64,000 bases of DNA, from the NCBI RefSeq assembly GCF_011317445.1, contig NZ_JAAAPL010000001.1, forward strand, positions 186,001 through 250,000. The letters run 5' to 3'. Source of the DNA: Chelativorans multitrophicus (lineage in GTDB: Bacteria > Pseudomonadota > Alphaproteobacteria > Rhizobiales > Rhizobiaceae). This document shows, piece by piece, positions 1 through 10,516 of the stretch. Under the pieces are notes generated by a model that was not told the DNA's origin, made no database searches, and saw only the letters and a list, made by a program, of their open reading frames with translations. The position numbers were made by a program, and so were the translations under genes. Within the stretch, counting starts at the first letter, position 1, and each line of letters starts with the position of its first letter.

Positions 1-707
1 CGCAGCGAATCGAGCACGTTGTCATCCGTCAGCCCCGGTTTCTCGCGACCGGTGGTTTTGTAGTCTGCCGGCCATGGCAGGATGGGAAAGCCCGCTTGCC
101 GGAAAGCGCCCACCGCGCGAGGCATATGGAAGGCAGAAGTGACCAGCAGCCATGTCTCATCAGGGCCGGGTTCGGCCATGGACATGGAAAACCTTGCGTT
201 TTCGAACGTGTCCCGCGACCGGTTATCGAGTTCGATGCGCTCGGGCGCCACGCCCAGGGCGGTCAACAGCCGAGGCGCGGTGTCCGCGTCTCCCTCTCCG
301 GGCAGGAAGACCGATCCGGAACCGCCGGAAACGATAAGCCGCGCCTCGGGATATCGCCGCGCGAGAATGGCTGCCTCGACAAAGCGATCACCGCTGTCGT
401 TAAGCTCATAGCCGCCACGCGCAAGGTTGACCGCGCCTTCGAAGCCGCCGCCCAGAACGATGATCCCGTCCACATGCTGCGGCGCCGGGTCGGGACGTGC
501 GAACCTGCTCTCCAATGGATGGAGAAGCATTGCGCCGAAGGTGGTCCAGCCGGCCAGAGCGACAACAAGAAAAGCGAAGACGCCGAAGGTGATTGAAAGC
601 TTCCGCCAGCGAAAAATCGCGGCGATAAGCGCTGCCGCGATCAGCAGGCCCACAAGATTGAACGGTTGCACCAACGCCCAAAAAATGGCGGAGGCCAGGT
701 GGAACAT
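1..707 (-). CDS. YdcF/ElyC-family (DUF218) membrane protein, C-terminus cut by window edge
   Basis: The reading frame on the minus strand starts at an ATG at 707 and runs off the left edge, so about 235 residues are visible and the C-terminus is missing. Two hydrophobic segments occupy the first 60 residues. They are followed by HVDGIIVLGGG, then VSGGSGS, and near the edge a GFPILPWPADYKT stretch, all typical of the DUF218 (YdcF/SanA/ElyC) fold. Members are inner-membrane proteins with a cytoplasmic or periplasmic nucleotide-binding-like domain, some linked to cell-envelope or lipid-carrier metabolism. The exact substrate cannot be told. It is transcribed in the same direction as gatA, whose 3' end lies just to the right. 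Confidence 0.8.
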   Translation of the reverse strand, partial: MFHLASAIFWALVQPFNLVGLLIAAALIAAIFRWRKLSITFGVFAFLVVALAGWTTFGAMLLHPLESRFARPDPAPQHVDGIIVLGGGFEGAVNLARGGYELNDSGDRFVEAAILARRYPEARLIVSGGSGSVFLPGEGDADTAPRLLTALGVAPERIELDNRSRDTFENARFSMSMAEPGPDETWLLVTSAFHMPRAVGAFRQAGFPILPWPADYKTTGREKPGLTDDNVLDSL

Positions 708-775
708 ATTTCGCCCTCAAGCCGAATCACGAAGATCGTGCTCGAGAGTACGCCCCAGCGTCACCTCGGGCGCAA

Positions 776-2257
776 TTACCACCAGCGCTTCGGCTCGAAT
801 TTACCCGCGGCCTGCTCGATTATGTGAGCCGTGCGGAACAGCGTCTCCTCGTCGAAGGCGCGGCCAATGAGCTGAAGTCCGAGCGGCAGGCCCCTGGAAT
901 CGAGCCCCGCCGGTACGGCGATGCCTGGCAGGCCCGCCATGTTCACCGTCACGGTGAAAATGTCGTTCAGGTACATCTTCACAGGATCCGCGTTCATTTC
1001 CTGGTCGGCAATGCCGAACGCCGCCGAAGGGGTCGCCGGTGTGAGGATCGCATCAACGCCCGCCTCGAAGGCCTGCTCAAAATCGCGCTTGATCAGCGTG
1101 CGCACCCTCTGCGCGCGCAGGTAATAGGCATCGTAATAACCGGCAGACAGCACATAGGTGCCGATCATGATGCGCCGCTTGACCTCGCGACCGAAGCCCG
1201 CCGCCCGCGAATTCTCGTACATCTCGGTGATGTCGCGGCCAGGCACCCGCAGCCCGTAACGCACGCCGTCATAGCGCGCCAGGTTTGACGAAGCCTCCGC
1301 CGGCGCGACGATATAATAGGCCGGCAGCGCGTATTTCGTGTGCGGCAGAGAGATATCGACGATCTCGGCGCCGGCATCGCGCATCCACTCGATTCCTTTA
1401 TGCCAAAGCGCCTCGATCTCGGCCGGCATGCCTTCGACCCGGTACTCCTTCGGAATGCCGATCTTCAGCCCTTTCACCGACTGGCCGATCGCGGCCTCGT
1501 AATCCGGCACGGGGATGTCGATCGACGTCGTATCCTTGGGATCGACCGAGGCCATGGACTTCAGAAGGATTGCCGCGTCCCGCACATCGCGCGCGATCGG
1601 CCCCGCCTGATCCAGCGAGGATGCGAAGGCGACGATCCCCCACCGCGAGCAGCGCCCATAAGTGGGCTTTATGCCCACCGTCGCGGTGAAGGCCGCCGGT
1701 TGCCGGATCGACCCGCCCGTATCGGTCGCGGTGGCTCCCGCGCAAAGCCAGGCCGCAACCGCCGCGGCCGAGCCGCCCGAAGAGCCGCCGGGCACGAGAT
1801 CCTTGTTGCCGCCTTCCTCGCGCCAAGGGTTTACCACCGGGCCGTAGTAAGAAGTCTCGTTGGAGGAGCCCATGGCGAACTCGTCCATGTTGAGCTTGCC
1901 GAGCATCACTGCGCCATCGGCCCAGAGATTGGTCGTGACAGTCGATTCGTAACGGGGCTTGAACGCATCGAGAATGTGGCTGCAGGCCTGGGTGTGCACG
2001 CCTTCCGTGGCGAAAAGGTCCTTGATTCCGAGAGGCACGCCTTCAAGCGGCCGCGCGCCGCCCTGCATGAGGCGCATGTCCGAAGCCTTGGCCATCTCCC
2101 GCGCCTTGTCCGCCGTCACCGTGATATAGGCGTTCAGCTTCTCATTCGCCGTTTGGATTGCCGAAAGATACGCCTCCGTCAATTCCAGCGCCGTGAACTC
2201 CTTGTCGGCCAGTTTGGCTCGGATTTCCGAAATGGTGAGTTTCGTAAGCTCGGTCAT
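776..2257 (-). CDS. gatA: Aspartyl/glutamyl-tRNA(Asn/Gln) amidotransferase subunit A
   Basis: 493-residue amidase subunit of the GatCAB complex, which converts Glu-tRNA(Gln) and Asp-tRNA(Asn) to the amidated forms using ammonia released from glutamine. The amidase-signature Ser-cisSer-Lys triad is visible: Lys79 in PLGIKDLF, Ser159 in the [10 protein letters not shown] loop and Ser183 in [10 protein letters not shown]. The frame stays open far upstream, but the ATG at 2257 ([10 protein letters not shown]) matches the family start, and upstream codons overlap the GNAT gene. It is the last gene of a gatC-GNAT-gatA group. gatB is not in the window, as is common in alphaproteobacteria. Confidence 0.97.
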   Translation of the reverse strand: MTELTKLTISEIRAKLADKEFTALELTEAYLSAIQTANEKLNAYITVTADKAREMAKASDMRLMQGGARPLEGVPLGIKDLFATEGVHTQACSHILDAFKPRYESTVTTNLWADGAVMLGKLNMDEFAMGSSNETSYYGPVVNPWREEGGNKDLVPGGSSGGSAAAVAAWLCAGATATDTGGSIRQPAAFTATVGIKPTYGRCSRWGIVAFASSLDQAGPIARDVRDAAILLKSMASVDPKDTTSIDIPVPDYEAAIGQSVKGLKIGIPKEYRVEGMPAEIEALWHKGIEWMRDAGAEIVDISLPHTKYALPAYYIVAPAEASSNLARYDGVRYGLRVPGRDITEMYENSRAAGFGREVKRRIMIGTYVLSAGYYDAYYLRAQRVRTLIKRDFEQAFEAGVDAILTPATPSAAFGIADQEMNADPVKMYLNDIFTVTVNMAGLPGIAVPAGLDSRGLPLGLQLIGRAFDEETLFRTAHIIEQAAGKFEPKRWW

Positions 2258-2267
2258 ATTCTTCCGT

Positions 2268-2744
2268 TCAGGCAGCCGCGGATTGTGCGGAGAGGTTTTT
2301 TTCGTAAAAGACGGACCATTGAGAGTCAGGATAATCGAGCACGGGGCAGCAGCGGGTGAAGCCCGCGCGCTCGTAGATCGCCCAGGCGGCCGGATGCCGA
2401 TCCCCGGTCTCCAGAACCAGCTTGGCGAAGCCTTCCTCGCGCGCCAGAGCTTCGATCTGTTGCTCGACCATGCCGCCGATGCCGCGCCCGCGGTGAGAAA
2501 GCCTCGTATACATGCGCTTGACCTCGGCGATGCCGCCCGGGTGCCGGTGCAGTGCGCCGCAGGCCACCGCCTGGCCCTCGTCCCGCACCACAAACAGCGT
2601 CGTCGCAGGCCCGGTCATCTGCTCCACTGTCATATGGAAGCAGAATTCGGCTGGCGTCAGCGCGAGCAAGGTTTCGTTCAATTCCTCGATCAGCGCCCGC
2701 ACATCGTCCTGCAACGGCGTCTCAGCCGTTATGGTCAATGCCAT
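2268..2744 (-). CDS. GNAT-family N-acetyltransferase between gatC and gatA
   Basis: 158-residue GNAT enzyme. The acetyl-CoA binding motif A is seen as [19 protein letters not shown] (R/Q-x-x-G-x-G/A pattern), followed by the [10 protein letters not shown] and [10 protein letters not shown] segments of the fold. The ATG at 2744 (MALTITAE) lies 4 bp after the gatC stop, so the gene is probably translationally linked to gatC, and gatA begins 10 bp after its stop. The substrate is unknown. Its position inside a tRNA-amidation operon may mean only co-transcription. Confidence 0.9.
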   Translation of the reverse strand: MALTITAETPLQDDVRALIEELNETLLALTPAEFCFHMTVEQMTGPATTLFVVRDEGQAVACGALHRHPGGIAEVKRMYTRLSHRGRGIGGMVEQQIEALAREEGFAKLVLETGDRHPAAWAIYERAGFTRCCPVLDYPDSQWSVFYEKNLSAQSAAA

Positions 2745-2748
2745 CCGG

Positions 2749-3036
2749 CTACTCCACCACCTTCGGCACGAGGAAAAAGTGCTCCTCGGTCTGAGGCGCA
2801 TTTGCGACGATATCCTCGGCCTTGCTCCCGTCCGTCACCTCATCGACCCGCATCTTCATGGTCGTGGGGATAACGGAGGTCATCGGCTCGACACCCGTAA
2901 CGTCCACCTCGTTCAACTGCTCGACAAAGCCGAGGATGGCGTTGAGCTCGCCGGTCATGCGGCTTGCATCTTCCTCGTCCACGGCGATCCTCGCCAGCCG
3001 GGCCACACGTTTCACGGTGTCGATGTCGACGGACAT
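2749..3036 (-). CDS. gatC: Aspartyl/glutamyl-tRNA(Asn/Gln) amidotransferase subunit C
   Basis: 95-residue GatC, the small subunit that wraps around GatA and GatB and stabilises the amidotransferase. The family start ([17 protein letters not shown]), the central [16 protein letters not shown] segment and the C-terminal [10 protein letters not shown] are all recognisable. It is the first gene of the gatC-GNAT-gatA operon. Length is normal for the family. Confidence 0.97.
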   Translation of the reverse strand: MSVDIDTVKRVARLARIAVDEEDASRMTGELNAILGFVEQLNEVDVTGVEPMTSVIPTTMKMRVDEVTDGSKAEDIVANAPQTEEHFFLVPKVVE

Positions 3037-3122
3037 GCCTTCTTCCTTGCACGGGAAATCCTTGGCACAGGGCTATAGTCGCGCCCGGCGCCATGCGCAA
3101 CAGCTTCGCGGCATTCGCTCTG

Positions 3123-3827
3123 CTATAGATCAACCTCCTGGCCGGGGGGCGGCGTCAACACCTTCGTCTCAGCGCCTTCCATGCCCTCGATGAACTTCTC
3201 GGCGGTCTGATCGATGATCGGAAAGGTCCCATAGTGGCAGGGGATGACAGCCTCGAAGCGGAAGAAGCGGCGGCAGGCGAGCGCCGCGACGGCGCCGCCC
3301 ATCGTGTAGCGGTCGCCGATGGGCACAAGGCCGATCTGCGGCTGGTGGAGCTCCTCGATGAGGGCCATATCGCCGAAAATATCGGTATCCCCCATGTGAT
3401 AGACGGTCTTGTCGCTCGGGAAATGCAGCACGAGGCCGTGAGGATTGCCGAGATAAATGTTGCTGCCGTCCTTGGTGAAGGAGGACGAGTGCAGCGCGTT
3501 CACGAAGGTTGTGGTGAACCCGCCGCAATCCACAGTGCCGCCGTGATTGCCGGGGTTGATCCTGCTGCCCTCAACGCCTTGAGCGCCGTAATAGCTGCTG
3601 ATCTCGGCATTTGCGACCAGCATGGCTCCTGTCTTCTTCAGGATGTCCAGCGTGTCTCCCAAGTGGTCGCCGTGGCCGTGGGTCAGAAGAACGTGCGTGA
3701 CGCCCTCGGCGGGTCCTTCCCAGCCCTCTTTCCAAGTGGGATTGCCGGAAAGGAAAGGATCGATGAGGATTTTGGCGCCGCCCGCCTCAATCCTGAAAGC
3801 GGAATGGCCATACCAGGTTATTTTCAT
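3123..3827 (-). CDS. UPF0173 metal-dependent hydrolase (metallo-beta-lactamase fold)
   Basis: 234-residue protein of the YtkL/UPF0173 family of predicted metal-dependent hydrolases. The metal-binding motif HGHGDHLGD is at residues 50-58, and later His/Asp ligands are seen in [10 protein letters not shown] and CHYGTFPI. The ATG at 3827 ([11 protein letters not shown]) is preceded by a strong GAGGAG ribosome-binding site. The longer in-frame start upstream lacks one. The substrate is not known for most members. It is transcribed divergently from ruvX. Confidence 0.9.
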   Translation of the reverse strand: MKITWYGHSAFRIEAGGAKILIDPFLSGNPTWKEGWEGPAEGVTHVLLTHGHGDHLGDTLDILKKTGAMLVANAEISSYYGAQGVEGSRINPGNHGGTVDCGGFTTTFVNALHSSSFTKDGSNIYLGNPHGLVLHFPSDKTVYHMGDTDIFGDMALIEELHQPQIGLVPIGDRYTMGGAVAALACRRFFRFEAVIPCHYGTFPIIDQTAEKFIEGMEGAETKVLTPPPGQEVDL

Positions 3828-3897
3828 GCCGGGACTCCTCGATGGTTTGCGCAAAGGATAAAACGGGAAGAGATCGTGTCAAATCAGGGATACCGGC

Positions 3898-4380
3898 GTG
3901 AGCGTTGTTTCCATTGAGGAACTGGAAAAGGCCAGGGCCTATGGCCGGCCGCTCGCTGGGCTCGACCTCGGCACGAAAACGATCGGCGTTGCGATTTCCG
4001 ATCTTGGCCTTTCCTTCGCCACGCCGCGCGCGTATCTCCCGCGCAAGAAGTTTCAGGAGGATGCGAAGGCGCTCCTTCATCTTCTTTCCCGCGAGAATGC
4101 CGGCGGCGTCATTGTCGGCCTGCCCATCAATATGGATGGCAGCGAGGGCCCCCGTGCCCAGTCCACGCGCGCCTTCGTGCGCAACCTCCAGCCATTGACA
4201 AAACTGCCCTTCGCCTTCTGGGACGAGCGTCTTTCCACGGTCGCGGCCGAGCGGGCACTGATCGAGATGGATGTCTCGCGGGCCAAACGCGCGCAACGCA
4301 TCGATTCAGCGGCGGCGGCCTTCATCCTGCAGGGCGCGCTCGACCGCCTTCAGGCCTTGCGTGCGGACCCCGGCGGGTAG
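3898..4380 (+). CDS. ruvX: Putative pre-16S rRNA nuclease / Holliday junction resolvase YqgF
   Basis: 160-residue RNase H-fold protein. The first catalytic Asp lies in [17 protein letters not shown], a second acidic segment in FWDERLST, and the third in [12 protein letters not shown], the usual YqgF layout. E. coli YqgF matures the 16S rRNA 5' end, and a Holliday-junction role has also been proposed. Translation starts at GTG 3898. The gene faces away from the UPF0173 hydrolase across a 70-bp promoter region and converges on the acyl-CoA dehydrogenase gene. Confidence 0.93.
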   Translation: MSVVSIEELEKARAYGRPLAGLDLGTKTIGVAISDLGLSFATPRAYLPRKKFQEDAKALLHLLSRENAGGVIVGLPINMDGSEGPRAQSTRAFVRNLQPLTKLPFAFWDERLSTVAAERALIEMDVSRAKRAQRIDSAAAAFILQGALDRLQALRADPGG

Positions 4381-4392
4381 AAGCCAAGGCGC

Positions 4393-6024
4393 TCACATCG
4401 CCTCGGGGTAGAGCATATCCAGGATGGCTACCGCATCATATCGCGCATCGAGCATTCCGTAGGTGCCGCGCCATTGGCCGGCAAGTCGTGTCTCTATAAA
4501 GGCGTCAGCCACCTGCCCCGCTCCGAGCCGCTTCAGCTCGGCCGCTGCCGCAGCCAGGGCCAGTTGTTCCGTCAGGATCCGCCCTGCCCCTTCGTCGCTT
4601 TCGCACACGCGCATGGCCGCCGAGAGCACTTCGACCGTGCCGCTTCCCGCCGGGCCTAGATCCGCGGCCATTCCCTGAAGAACGTCGTCGAACAGCCCTG
4701 CATTGCGTGACAAGACACGCAGCACGTCCAGCGCCATCACATTGCCCGAACCTTCCCAGATCGCATTCACCGGTGCTTCGCGGTAATAGCGGGCGAGTGG
4801 CGCCTCCTCCACATAGCCGTTGCCGCCCAGGCATTCCATGGCCTCATAGATCACCGCGGGCGCGATCTTGCACACCCAGTATTTTGTGACCGGCGTCATC
4901 ACGCGGGCATAGGCGGCCTCGGCACGGCCGTTCGCCGCCTCATCGAAGGAGCGCGCCAGCCGGAACGCAAGCGCGGTGGCGGCCGCCACATCGAGCGCGA
5001 GATCGGCCAACACCCGGTTCATCAACGGCTGCTCGAAGAGCGCCTTGCCGAAAACGCTGCGGTGCCGCGCGTGATGCACCGCCTCTGCGAGCGCCGCCCG
5101 CATCAGCCCTGAAGAGGCAAGCGCGCAGTCGAGCCGCGTCAGCGTGACCATGTCCATGATGGTGCGTATGCCCGCGCCGGGCTCGCCGACGAGATAGCCG
5201 AGCGCTCCCTCGAATTCGACCTCCGAGGAGGCGTTCGAACGGTTGCCGAGCTTGTCTTTCAGCCTTTGAAAACGAAAGCCGTTGGTCGCGCCGTCATCGG
5301 TGACCCTCGGCAGCAGAAAGCAGGAAAGGCCCTCCTCCGCCTGTGCCAGAACCAGGAATCCGTCGCTCATGGGCGCGGACATGAACCACTTGTGGCCGTT
5401 GAGACGATAAAGCCCTTCTCCGGCCGGTTCGGCTCTGGTCGTATTCGCGCGCACATCGGTGCCGCCCTGCTTTTCCGTCATGCCCATGCCGAGCGTGACG
5501 CCCTGCTTCTGGGCGGCGGGCCTGTTAGCGTTGTCATATTTGCGCGCGATCACACGTGGCGCCCAGGCGCGGAAAAGCGCCGGGTTTGACATGAGCGCGG
5601 CGAGAGCCGCACTCGTCATGGTCATCGGGCACAGATGGCCGCATTCCAGCTGCGCCGTCAGATAGAATCGCGCTGCCCGCGCCTGATGACGCTGGCCCTT
5701 CTCGTCCTCACCGTCCTCCCAGATGGAGGAATGGAGGCCCGCACTTGCGGACCGCCGCATCAAGGCGTGATAGGCGGGATGATATTCCACCTGATCCACG
5801 CGGAAGCCATATCGGTCATGGGTCTTGAGAACGGGGAGCTCGGTGTTTGCGAGCCGCGCCAGCTCTTGCGCTTCTTGCGTCCGCACGAAACGGCCGAGCT
5901 GCTCAACGTCCTTTCGGACGGGCTCGGAGAAACGCTCACAAAGCTGCACCAGCAAGGGATCGCCGCGCCACGCGTTCGTGCCGCTTATCGGCGGCGGCTG
6001 GTTCAGCACCTCTTCATTCTTCAT
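4393..6024 (-). CDS. AidB-like acyl-CoA dehydrogenase
   Basis: 543 residues, essentially the length of E. coli AidB (541). It contains the acyl-CoA dehydrogenase core: GMGMTEKQGGTDVRAN (flavin/substrate loop), KWFMSAPMSDGFLVLA, and the C-terminal ECLGGNGYVEE and AIWEGSGNVMALDVLR segments characteristic of the AidB/isovaleryl-CoA branch. AidB in E. coli belongs to the Ada adaptive response and binds DNA, but homologues annotated this way may be ordinary acyl-CoA dehydrogenases. It lies divergent to pyrB across 184 bp. The family is secure; the DNA-alkylation role is only possible. Confidence 0.9.
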   Translation of the reverse strand: MKNEEVLNQPPPISGTNAWRGDPLLVQLCERFSEPVRKDVEQLGRFVRTQEAQELARLANTELPVLKTHDRYGFRVDQVEYHPAYHALMRRSASAGLHSSIWEDGEDEKGQRHQARAARFYLTAQLECGHLCPMTMTSAALAALMSNPALFRAWAPRVIARKYDNANRPAAQKQGVTLGMGMTEKQGGTDVRANTTRAEPAGEGLYRLNGHKWFMSAPMSDGFLVLAQAEEGLSCFLLPRVTDDGATNGFRFQRLKDKLGNRSNASSEVEFEGALGYLVGEPGAGIRTIMDMVTLTRLDCALASSGLMRAALAEAVHHARHRSVFGKALFEQPLMNRVLADLALDVAAATALAFRLARSFDEAANGRAEAAYARVMTPVTKYWVCKIAPAVIYEAMECLGGNGYVEEAPLARYYREAPVNAIWEGSGNVMALDVLRVLSRNAGLFDDVLQGMAADLGPAGSGTVEVLSAAMRVCESDEGAGRILTEQLALAAAAAELKRLGAGQVADAFIETRLAGQWRGTYGMLDARYDAVAILDMLYPEAM

Positions 6025-6208
6025 GACACCTCCTCCGAGGCGGCGAACCCGGATGTTATGAAAGAAACGGCCGATTCTGATATATGGTCCATGTCAACAG
6101 AATGCCTTATCTCTTTTTCTTTCCCGCACAAAATGGCGGGAAGAAACTGCGCACAGGGTTTTCGGTGCTTGCGGCCCGGGCGCTGCGGGCCTATAGCAGC
6201 GCTTCAAG

Positions 6209-7168
6209 ATGACTGACGCGCCGGGCTTTCCCCTCTTCCCTCACCCCCACCTCCTGGGCATCAAGGGCCTTTCGCCCGCCGATATCGAGCTCCTGCTCGA
6301 GCGGGCCGACGCTGCCGTTGCGATCTCGCGGCGGCCGGAAAAGAAGCTCGCCACCTTGCGCGGGCGCACCCAGATCAATCTCTTCTTTGAGGCATCCACC
6401 CGGACCCAGTCTTCCTTCGAGCTGGCGGGGAAGCGGCTTGGAGCCGATGTCATGAACATGTCGGTCGCAAGCTCCTCGACCAAAAAGGGCGAGACGCTTC
6501 TCGATACGGCGATGACGCTCAACGCCATGCGGCCTGATATCCTTGTGGTTCGCCATTCCGCGGCGGGCGCGGCGGCGCTGCTTGCGCAGAAGGTAGGCTG
6601 CTCGGTGGTGAATGCTGGCGACGGCGCGCATGAACACCCCACGCAGGCCCTTCTCGACGCGCTCACCATACGCCGCAAGAAAGGCAGCATCGCTGGGCTC
6701 GTCGTCGCGATCTGCGGTGACGTTCTCCACTCGCGCGTCGCGCGATCAAACATCCTTCTTCTCAACGCGCTCGGCGCGCGTGTGCGCGTCATTGCCCCTT
6801 CCACCCTTCTGCCCTCCGGCATCGGCCAGATGGGGGTCGAGCCCTTCACGAAAATGGGCGAAGGGCTTGCCGGGGCCGATGTTGTGATGATGCTGAGGCT
6901 CCAGCGCGAGCGCATGGCCGGCACCTTCGTGCCTTCCGTGCGGGAATATTTCCGCTTCTTCGGCCTCGATGCCGAAAAGCTCAAAGCCGCCAAGGAGGAT
7001 GCGCTGGTCATGCATCCCGGACCGATGAACCGCGGAGTCGAGATCGCTTCGGAAGTGGCTGACGGTCCGCAAAGCGTGATCCAGGAACAGGTGGAGATGG
7101 GCGTTGCCGTACGCATGGCGGTGATGGAAGCCCTGCTCGATCCGCGCCGCAACGGGGACGGAGCATGA
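6209..7168 (+). CDS. pyrB: Aspartate carbamoyltransferase catalytic chain
   Basis: 319-residue ATCase, which condenses carbamoyl phosphate and aspartate to carbamoyl-aspartate in pyrimidine synthesis. The carbamoyl-phosphate motif STRTQSSFE and the [12 protein letters not shown] segment (catalytic His region) are visible, together with [11 protein letters not shown] near the end. No regulatory pyrI is nearby. The stop overlaps the start of the following dihydroorotase-like gene by 4 bp (ATGA), which suggests translational coupling and a PyrB-PyrC' complex as in pseudomonads. Confidence 0.97.
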   Translation: MTDAPGFPLFPHPHLLGIKGLSPADIELLLERADAAVAISRRPEKKLATLRGRTQINLFFEASTRTQSSFELAGKRLGADVMNMSVASSSTKKGETLLDTAMTLNAMRPDILVVRHSAAGAAALLAQKVGCSVVNAGDGAHEHPTQALLDALTIRRKKGSIAGLVVAICGDVLHSRVARSNILLLNALGARVRVIAPSTLLPSGIGQMGVEPFTKMGEGLAGADVVMMLRLQRERMAGTFVPSVREYFRFFGLDAEKLKAAKEDALVMHPGPMNRGVEIASEVADGPQSVIQEQVEMGVAVRMAVMEALLDPRRNGDGA

Positions 7169-8451
7169 GCGTCACCGTCTTCACCAACGCACGCCTGGTC
7201 GACCCCTCGCGCGGTCTCGACGAAATCGGCACGCTGATCGTCGATGGCGAAAACATCGTCGCCTCCGGCGCGTCCGCACAAAATCAGGGACATCCCGACG
7301 GCGCCTCGGTGGTCAACTGCGGCGGCAAGGCCATTCTCCCCGGTCTTGTTGATTCTCGCGTCTTCATCGGCGAACCCGGTGCGGAGCACCGCGAGACCAT
7401 CGCCTCGGCGGGCCGCGCAGCCGCGGCGGGCGGCGTAACCTCCATCATCATGATGCCGGACACCTCGCCCGTGATCGATGATGTGGCGCTGGTGGAATTC
7501 GTGCTGCGGACCGCGCGGGAGACATCCTGTGTCAATATTTTCCCCGCCGCCGCCATCACGAAGGGGCTGGCGGGACACGAAATGAGCGAGTTTGGCCTGC
7601 TGCGCGATGCCGGCGCGGTAATGGTCACTGAAGGCCGCCACACGATCGCAGATTCCCTCGTCATGCGCCGGGCGCTTACTTATGCGCGCGACATGGACAT
7701 GGTGATTTCCCATTCGACGCAGGACCCGGATCTCGGCTCCTCTGGCGTCATGAACGAAGGATTGCTTGCAAGTTGGCTGGGCCTTCCCGGCATTCCTCGC
7801 GAGGCCGAGGCCATTCCGCTGAGCCGTGACCTGATGCTGGCCGCCCTCACCCAGAGCCGCTATCACGCCGCCGAGATTTCGACCGCCATGTCGTCGGCGG
7901 CGGTCAAACGCGCAAAGGACGAGGGCACGCGGGCCACGGCTGGGGTCAGCATCAACAATCTCTGCCTGAACGAGAACGATGTGGGCGAATACCGGACCTT
8001 CTTCCGGCTCTCGCCTCCGCTACGCTGCGAAGAAGATCGCCTGGCGATGGTCGAAGCCGTCAAGGACGGGACCATCGACGTGATCCATTCGGCTCACGAC
8101 CCGCAGGACGTGGACACGAAGCGTCTTCCTTTTTCCGACGCCGCGGTCGGTGCAATCGGGCTCGAAACTTTTCTTTCGGCCGCCTTGCGGCTCTACCATT
8201 CCGGCGATGTGCCGCTTCTTCGCCTTGTCGAGGCGCTGTCTACTGCACCCGCCCGCCTCTTCGGCCTGCCGGGGGGAAGTTTGAAGCCGGGTGCGCCGGC
8301 CGATCTCATTCTTGTCGACCTCGATGCGCCATGGATCGTGCGAGAGGAAAATATCCGCTCGCTCTCGAAGAACACCTCCTTCGAGGAGGCGCGGATGCAA
8401 GGCCGAGTATTGCAAACCATGGTTGCAGGCTCCACAGTATTCACAACCTGA
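7165..8451 (+). CDS. pyrC': Dihydroorotase-like protein lacking metal ligands (PyrC')
   Basis: 428-residue class I dihydroorotase homologue coupled to pyrB. The overall fold is preserved (PGLVDS at 59-64, [30 protein letters not shown]). The zinc-binding HxH of the family's DxHVHLREPG motif is replaced by Arg65 and Phe67. The usual PHHL histidines are Asn-Asn at 264-265, and the ATDHAPH motif reads HSAHDPQ at 308-314. These losses match the inactive PyrC' subunits that support ATCase assembly in Pseudomonas. A structural rather than catalytic role is inferred, and a genuine pyrC should exist elsewhere in the genome. Confidence 0.9.
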   Translation: MSVTVFTNARLVDPSRGLDEIGTLIVDGENIVASGASAQNQGHPDGASVVNCGGKAILPGLVDSRVFIGEPGAEHRETIASAGRAAAAGGVTSIIMMPDTSPVIDDVALVEFVLRTARETSCVNIFPAAAITKGLAGHEMSEFGLLRDAGAVMVTEGRHTIADSLVMRRALTYARDMDMVISHSTQDPDLGSSGVMNEGLLASWLGLPGIPREAEAIPLSRDLMLAALTQSRYHAAEISTAMSSAAVKRAKDEGTRATAGVSINNLCLNENDVGEYRTFFRLSPPLRCEEDRLAMVEAVKDGTIDVIHSAHDPQDVDTKRLPFSDAAVGAIGLETFLSAALRLYHSGDVPLLRLVEALSTAPARLFGLPGGSLKPGAPADLILVDLDAPWIVREENIRSLSKNTSFEEARMQGRVLQTMVAGSTVFTT

Positions 8452-8466
8452 TTCTGGGGAGGGCGA

Positions 8467-9078
8467 ATGGATATGACGGGCTGGTCGGCTTCGCTGCCAC
8501 TATTATTGGCCGCGGTTCTTTGGGGTTATCTTCTCGGCTCAATCCCCTTCGGCGTCATCATCACACGCGCGGCGGGTCTTGGAGATGTCCGCAAGATCGG
8601 GTCCGGCAATATTGGGGCGACCAATGTGCTTCGAACGGGCCGGAAGGGCCTCGCCGCGCTTACGCTTCTCCTCGACGCCCTCAAGGGGACCGCAGCCGTG
8701 CTGCTGGCGGGCGTTTACGGCCAGGAAGCCGCGGTCGCGGCCGGTTTAGGCGCTTTTCTCGGCCACCTCTTTCCCGTCTGGATCGGCTTTAGGGGCGGCA
8801 AAGGCGTCGCGACTTATCTCGGTGTGCTCGTCGCGATTGCCTGGCCGGGAGCGCTGGTCTTTGCTATCGCCTGGCTTCTGATTGCCTTCGTCACCCGCTA
8901 TTCGTCGCTCGCCGCCCTGGTGGCGGCGATTTGCGTGCCGCTCGCGCTTTACCTGATGGGGTATTTGCTGCCCGCGCAGCTTTTCACCGTCCTCAGCCTT
9001 CTCGTCTTTCTGAAGCACCGGGCCAATATCCAGCGGCTGATACAGGGGAACGAATCGCGCATCGGAGCGAAGGGATGA
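8467..9078 (+). CDS. plsY: Glycerol-3-phosphate acyltransferase PlsY
   Basis: 203-residue integral membrane enzyme that transfers the acyl group of acyl-phosphate to glycerol-3-phosphate, the first step of phospholipid synthesis. Family motifs are seen: [10 protein letters not shown] near the N-terminus, [12 protein letters not shown] (substrate loop), [28 protein letters not shown] and [15 protein letters not shown] at the C-terminus. A GGGGAGGGCGA Shine-Dalgarno precedes ATG 8467. The stop codon overlaps the dprA start (ATGA). Confidence 0.96.
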   Translation: MDMTGWSASLPLLLAAVLWGYLLGSIPFGVIITRAAGLGDVRKIGSGNIGATNVLRTGRKGLAALTLLLDALKGTAAVLLAGVYGQEAAVAAGLGAFLGHLFPVWIGFRGGKGVATYLGVLVAIAWPGALVFAIAWLLIAFVTRYSSLAALVAAICVPLALYLMGYLLPAQLFTVLSLLVFLKHRANIQRLIQGNESRIGAKG

Positions 9079-10211
9079 CCGCTGCGCCGCCGGCGGGCGG
9101 CCCGAAACTGGATGACCGGCAGCGCCAGGCCTGGCTGCGCCTCATCCGCACGGAGAATGTCGGGCCTGCCACCTTCCGGATGCTGATCAACCGGTTCGGT
9201 TCGGCTGAGGAGGCATTGAAAGCACTGCCCGAGCTTGCCCGCCGCGGCGGCGCGCGGCAGGTCAGGATCCGCTCGGAAGAGGAAATCGACGCGGAAATCG
9301 CGGCAGCGGCCCGCATGGGCGCGCAATTCATCGCGCTTGGCGAAGCCCACTATCCCCCGCTTCTGGCGGCTGTCGACAATCCTCCGCCGATCATCGCCGC
9401 GAAGGGGCATCTCAATCTGCTGCGCCAGCCGATGCTCGCCATCGTCGGTGCCCGCAACGCCTCGCTCGCCGCCGTCAAGCTGGCGCAGCGCATGGCGATC
9501 GAGCTCGGCCGCGCCGGCTATGTCATCGCCTCGGGGCTCGCACGCGGGATCGATGCCGCCGCCCATCAGGGAAGCCTAGAGACGGGCACTGTGGCGGTTC
9601 TCGCCGGCGGCCTTGACCGCCCCTACCCGCCCGAGAACGACGGGCTTTTCCGCGCGATCGGGGAACGCGGCGTGGTGCTGACGGAAATGCCGTTCGGCTG
9701 GGCGCCGCGAGCACGGGATTTTCCCCGTCGCAACCGCCTCGTCGCCGGCGTTTCCTATGGGCTCCTGGTGGTGGAGGCGGCACACCGCTCCGGATCTCTG
9801 ATCAGCGCGCGGCTCGCCAACGAGATGGGGCGGCTCGTCTTTGCCATCCCCGGCTCGCCCCTCGATCCCCGTGCGGCGGGCACCAACAAACTTCTGAAGG
9901 AAGGCGCCATCCTCGTTACCGAGAGCGGGGACATACTGACCGCCGTCGCGCCGCTCATCGGCAGATTGCCGCCGTCGACGGCGGACCTGGAAGAAACGCC
10001 CGATCTTTCTGCTACCCCCGATCCCGGTGAGAACGAGCGGAGCCTTATTCTCCAAGCGTTGGGCGCCGCTCCCGTCGCCGTGGATGAGATTATCCATCAC
10101 ACCGGCTTGCCCGCGGCGCAGGTTCTCCTCGTTCTGCTGGAACTGGACCTTGCCGGCAGGCTCGAACGCCATGCCGGAGGCAAGGTCTCGCTTCTACCGC
10201 CGGAGTCTTGA
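9075..10211 (+). CDS. dprA: DNA-processing protein DprA
   Basis: 378-residue protein that protects incoming single-stranded DNA and loads RecA during transformation. It has an N-terminal SAM-like helical region, the Rossmann-like DprA core ([11 protein letters not shown], then [46 protein letters not shown]) and a C-terminal winged helix ([13 protein letters not shown]). The ATG at 9075 overlaps the plsY stop. The frame extends upstream inside plsY, but those codons are not family-like. Most rhizobia keep dprA without proven competence. Confidence 0.96.
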   Translation: MTAAPPAGGPKLDDRQRQAWLRLIRTENVGPATFRMLINRFGSAEEALKALPELARRGGARQVRIRSEEEIDAEIAAAARMGAQFIALGEAHYPPLLAAVDNPPPIIAAKGHLNLLRQPMLAIVGARNASLAAVKLAQRMAIELGRAGYVIASGLARGIDAAAHQGSLETGTVAVLAGGLDRPYPPENDGLFRAIGERGVVLTEMPFGWAPRARDFPRRNRLVAGVSYGLLVVEAAHRSGSLISARLANEMGRLVFAIPGSPLDPRAAGTNKLLKEGAILVTESGDILTAVAPLIGRLPPSTADLEETPDLSATPDPGENERSLILQALGAAPVAVDEIIHHTGLPAAQVLLVLLELDLAGRLERHAGGKVSLLPPES

Positions 10212-10397
10212 ACCGTCCGCGCTTAAAGAAGGCTCCTGGCTGGCCCGAAGCAGGTCACCGGTCTCTATCGTTGCCATCTCGATGAGATAGCCAAGCAACT
10301 CGCAATCCTGCTGCCGTGCCAAAAGGCAGAGCTGTTCCAGTATCTCCTGTATATATTCCAACGTTTCGGCCCGTTGGTTTGTATGCGACGGTCCCAT
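10194..10397 (-). CDS. Small conserved hypothetical protein
   Basis: 67 residues from ATG 10397, with GGAG upstream. A longer in-frame start exists at 10463. The core reads as an amphipathic helical segment (YIQEILEQLCLLARQQDCE followed by LLGYLIEMATIE), which resembles short uncharacterised rhizobial proteins. No enzyme motif or signal peptide is seen. Its 3' end overlaps the dprA 3' end by 18 bp in the convergent orientation. Function unknown. Confidence 0.6.
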   Translation of the reverse strand: MGPSHTNQRAETLEYIQEILEQLCLLARQQDCELLGYLIEMATIETGDLLRASQEPSLSADGSRLRR

Positions 10398-10492
10398 GCG
10401 GTCTCGCTCCTTTTCGCTTACTCGCAATGGGCTGCCCCACCCCATCGGGATTTGTGACACCACCCCTTCATCTCCGTCCGTGCTCCCCAGTC

Positions 10493-10516
10493 GCTCGCCT
10501 TTTATTCAAGGCGAGC
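10493..10516. repeat. Perfect 9-bp inverted repeat upstream of topA
   Basis: GCTCGCCTT and its reverse complement are separated by 6 bp. They lie in the divergent region between the small hypothetical gene and topA. There is no U-run, so it is not a simple terminator. It could be an operator or an RNA hairpin in the topA leader. Confidence 0.5.

Noticed and set aside
6241-7866. A 541-codon minus-strand frame across pyrB and pyrC'
   Set aside because: It spans two overlapping real genes and has no coherent protein features.
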